From Reyranella sp. (GTDB taxonomy: Bacteria > Pseudomonadota > Alphaproteobacteria > Reyranellales > Reyranellaceae): a stretch of 5,869 nucleotides of DNA. A program made the position numbers and the translations under genes. The stretch is taken from the NCBI GenBank assembly GCA_016780605.1, contig JADHLS010000383.1:1-5869 (forward strand), written 5' to 3'. Shown here piece after piece: positions 4,880 to 5,869 of this stretch. Under the pieces are notes generated by a model. The model was not told where the DNA came from. It made no database searches and saw only the letters and a list, made by a program, of their open reading frames with translations. Position 1 is the stretch's first letter, and each line of letters opens with the position of its first letter.

Positions 4880-5869
4880 ATGCACGGAGAGCACGCCGTC
4901 GAGCTGCACGCCCTGGCCTGGGCCGCCGGATGGCTGGTGGCCGTGTTCATCCTGTTCGCTGCCGGCGTGCGGCTGCCGCTGGCGACGGGCCTCGGCGCCG
5001 TCGGTTCACGGCTGTATGCGGCGGGCTGCATCCTGGTCGGCCCTGGACTCTGGGTGCTGGCGAATGTCGCGCTTCATCTGAACGACACCCATATCGACGT
5101 CACCCGGGAGAAGGCCTATACGCCGTCGGCCACGGCCATGGCGGTGGTCGACGAGCTCCGGGCACCGGTCAGCATCACGTACTTCTACCGTTCGGAGGAT
5201 CCGACCGGCCAGCGCACCCGCAACCTCCTGGAGGTGATGGGTCGGCGCAACCCGATGCTCACGGTGCTCACTGTCGATCCCGACAAGCAGCCGGAGCTCG
5301 CGCGACGCGAGGGCGTGCGCCTCTACAACGCCGCCATCGTCGAGGCCGCCGGGCGGCGCGTGCTCATCCAGGGCACCGACGAAGGGGAGATCGCCATCGG
5401 CATCCAGCGCGTGCTGCGCACGCGCGCGCTCACCGTCTGCTTCGTCGAGGGGCACGGCGAGTTCTCGATGGACGGCTTCGAGTTCCACACGCACCTCGAG
5501 GGCATGGCCGACCACAGCCACGGCGACGCGTCCTCCCAGGTCATCGAGACCGCCGGCCACGGCGTCGGCCGGCTGCGCCGGGTCCTGGAGGCGCAAGGCT
5601 ACACGACCCGCAAGCTCCTGCTGGCGACGACCGGCGCGATACCGGGCGATTGCACGGTGGTCGTCGTCGCCAACCCGCGCACCACGTTCCTCCCGGCGGA
5701 GAGTGCCGCGCTCCGGTCCTATCTGGCAGGCGGCGGCAGCGCTTTGTTGATGCTCGACCTCGGCTTCGTGCCGGAGGCGGGCCTGGCGACGCTGCTGTCG
5801 GACCTCGGCGCGCGGCTCGAACAGGAGGTCGTGGTCGATCCGCTGAGCCACTACCAGCGCGATGCCGAG
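4880..5869 (+). CDS. GldG-like ABC auxiliary protein, 3' end cut by window
   Basis: At least 330 residues, open to the right edge. It resembles the GldG/ABC_transp_aux (PF09822) proteins found beside GldA/GldF-type genes. Two N-terminal membrane segments (about 14-30 and 45-66) are followed by IDVTREKAYTPSATA (72-86), matching the family's D-T-E-K-Y-T-L-S motif. Next comes a periplasmic alpha/beta region with VSITYFY (97-103), TVLTVDPDKQPELARREGV (128-146), and VEGHGE (189-194), equivalent to the conserved GHGE motif. A histidine-rich stretch (His203, 205, 212, 214, 227) then interrupts the usual run into GRLRRVLEAQGY (230-241). The ATG at 4880 lies 3 bases after the permease stop and has no clear Shine-Dalgarno, so reinitiation coupling is likely. 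Full-length family members are usually about 450-600 aa, so roughly a third or more is missing. In related operons a DUF4340-type gene often follows. Confidence 0.85.
   Translation, partial: MHGEHAVELHALAWAAGWLVAVFILFAAGVRLPLATGLGAVGSRLYAAGCILVGPGLWVLANVALHLNDTHIDVTREKAYTPSATAMAVVDELRAPVSITYFYRSEDPTGQRTRNLLEVMGRRNPMLTVLTVDPDKQPELARREGVRLYNAAIVEAAGRRVLIQGTDEGEIAIGIQRVLRTRALTVCFVEGHGEFSMDGFEFHTHLEGMADHSHGDASSQVIETAGHGVGRLRRVLEAQGYTTRKLLLATTGAIPGDCTVVVVANPRTTFLPAESAALRSYLAGGGSALLMLDLGFVPEAGLATLLSDLGARLEQEVVVDPLSHYQRDAE

Noticed and set aside
3989..4909. 306-codon minus-strand open frame opposite the permease
   Set aside because: Its product is an Arg/Gln/Asp/His-rich string, the antisense image of membrane-helix codons; the permease and its neighbours are clearly on the plus strand.
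5006..5851. 281-codon minus-strand open frame opposite the GldG-like gene
   Set aside because: It is a shadow frame: the plus-strand frame continues to the window edge with recognisable GldG motifs and operon spacing.

Overview
The window looks like a chromosomal segment of a GC-rich alphaproteobacterium. This rests on strong GC preference at third codon positions, Ala/Arg/Gly-rich proteins, long spurious open frames on the opposite strand, and protein families typical of soil or aquatic Rhodospirillales/Hyphomicrobiales. The genus cannot be fixed from the sequence alone. No RNA gene, CRISPR array, insertion sequence or phage gene was recognised.

Left part (42-2275): two divergent genes share a 113-bp intergenic region. 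On the minus strand is a CobW/COG0523-family GTPase, a putative metallochaperone with an 11-histidine linker. On the plus strand is a Tat-exported protein of the cyclase/kynurenine-formamidase-like family in which both histidines of the usual first metal motif are glutamines. The intergenic region is dense in dyad symmetry, including a perfect CRP/FNR-type palindrome and a separate 15-bp palindrome.

Middle (2276-3419): a strong GC hairpin follows the cyclase gene. Next comes a monocistronic-looking gene for a Sec-exported metallo-beta-lactamase-fold hydrolase with the complete dinuclear-zinc ligand set, and the extra tyrosine, of AiiA-type acyl-homoserine-lactone lactonases. A second hairpin follows it.

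Right part (3420-5869): a tightly packed operon encodes a Gld-type ABC system: ATPase (GldA-like), ABC-2 permease (GldF-like, 4-bp ATGA overlap) and auxiliary protein (GldG-like, 3-bp gap, running off the right edge). The auxiliary protein has a histidine-rich stretch just after its conserved GHGE motif.

Working model (inference): the left half is a small exported-hydrolase locus. The GTPase may supply metal to the Tat-exported cyclase, since Tat substrates fold and take up cofactor in the cytoplasm. The lactonase-like protein would act beside it in the periplasm. The ABC operon is probably an independent unit of unknown substrate. Nothing here is clearly a wholly new system. The most unusual points are the metal-motif substitution in the cyclase, the dyad-rich divergent promoter, and the two histidine-rich segments.
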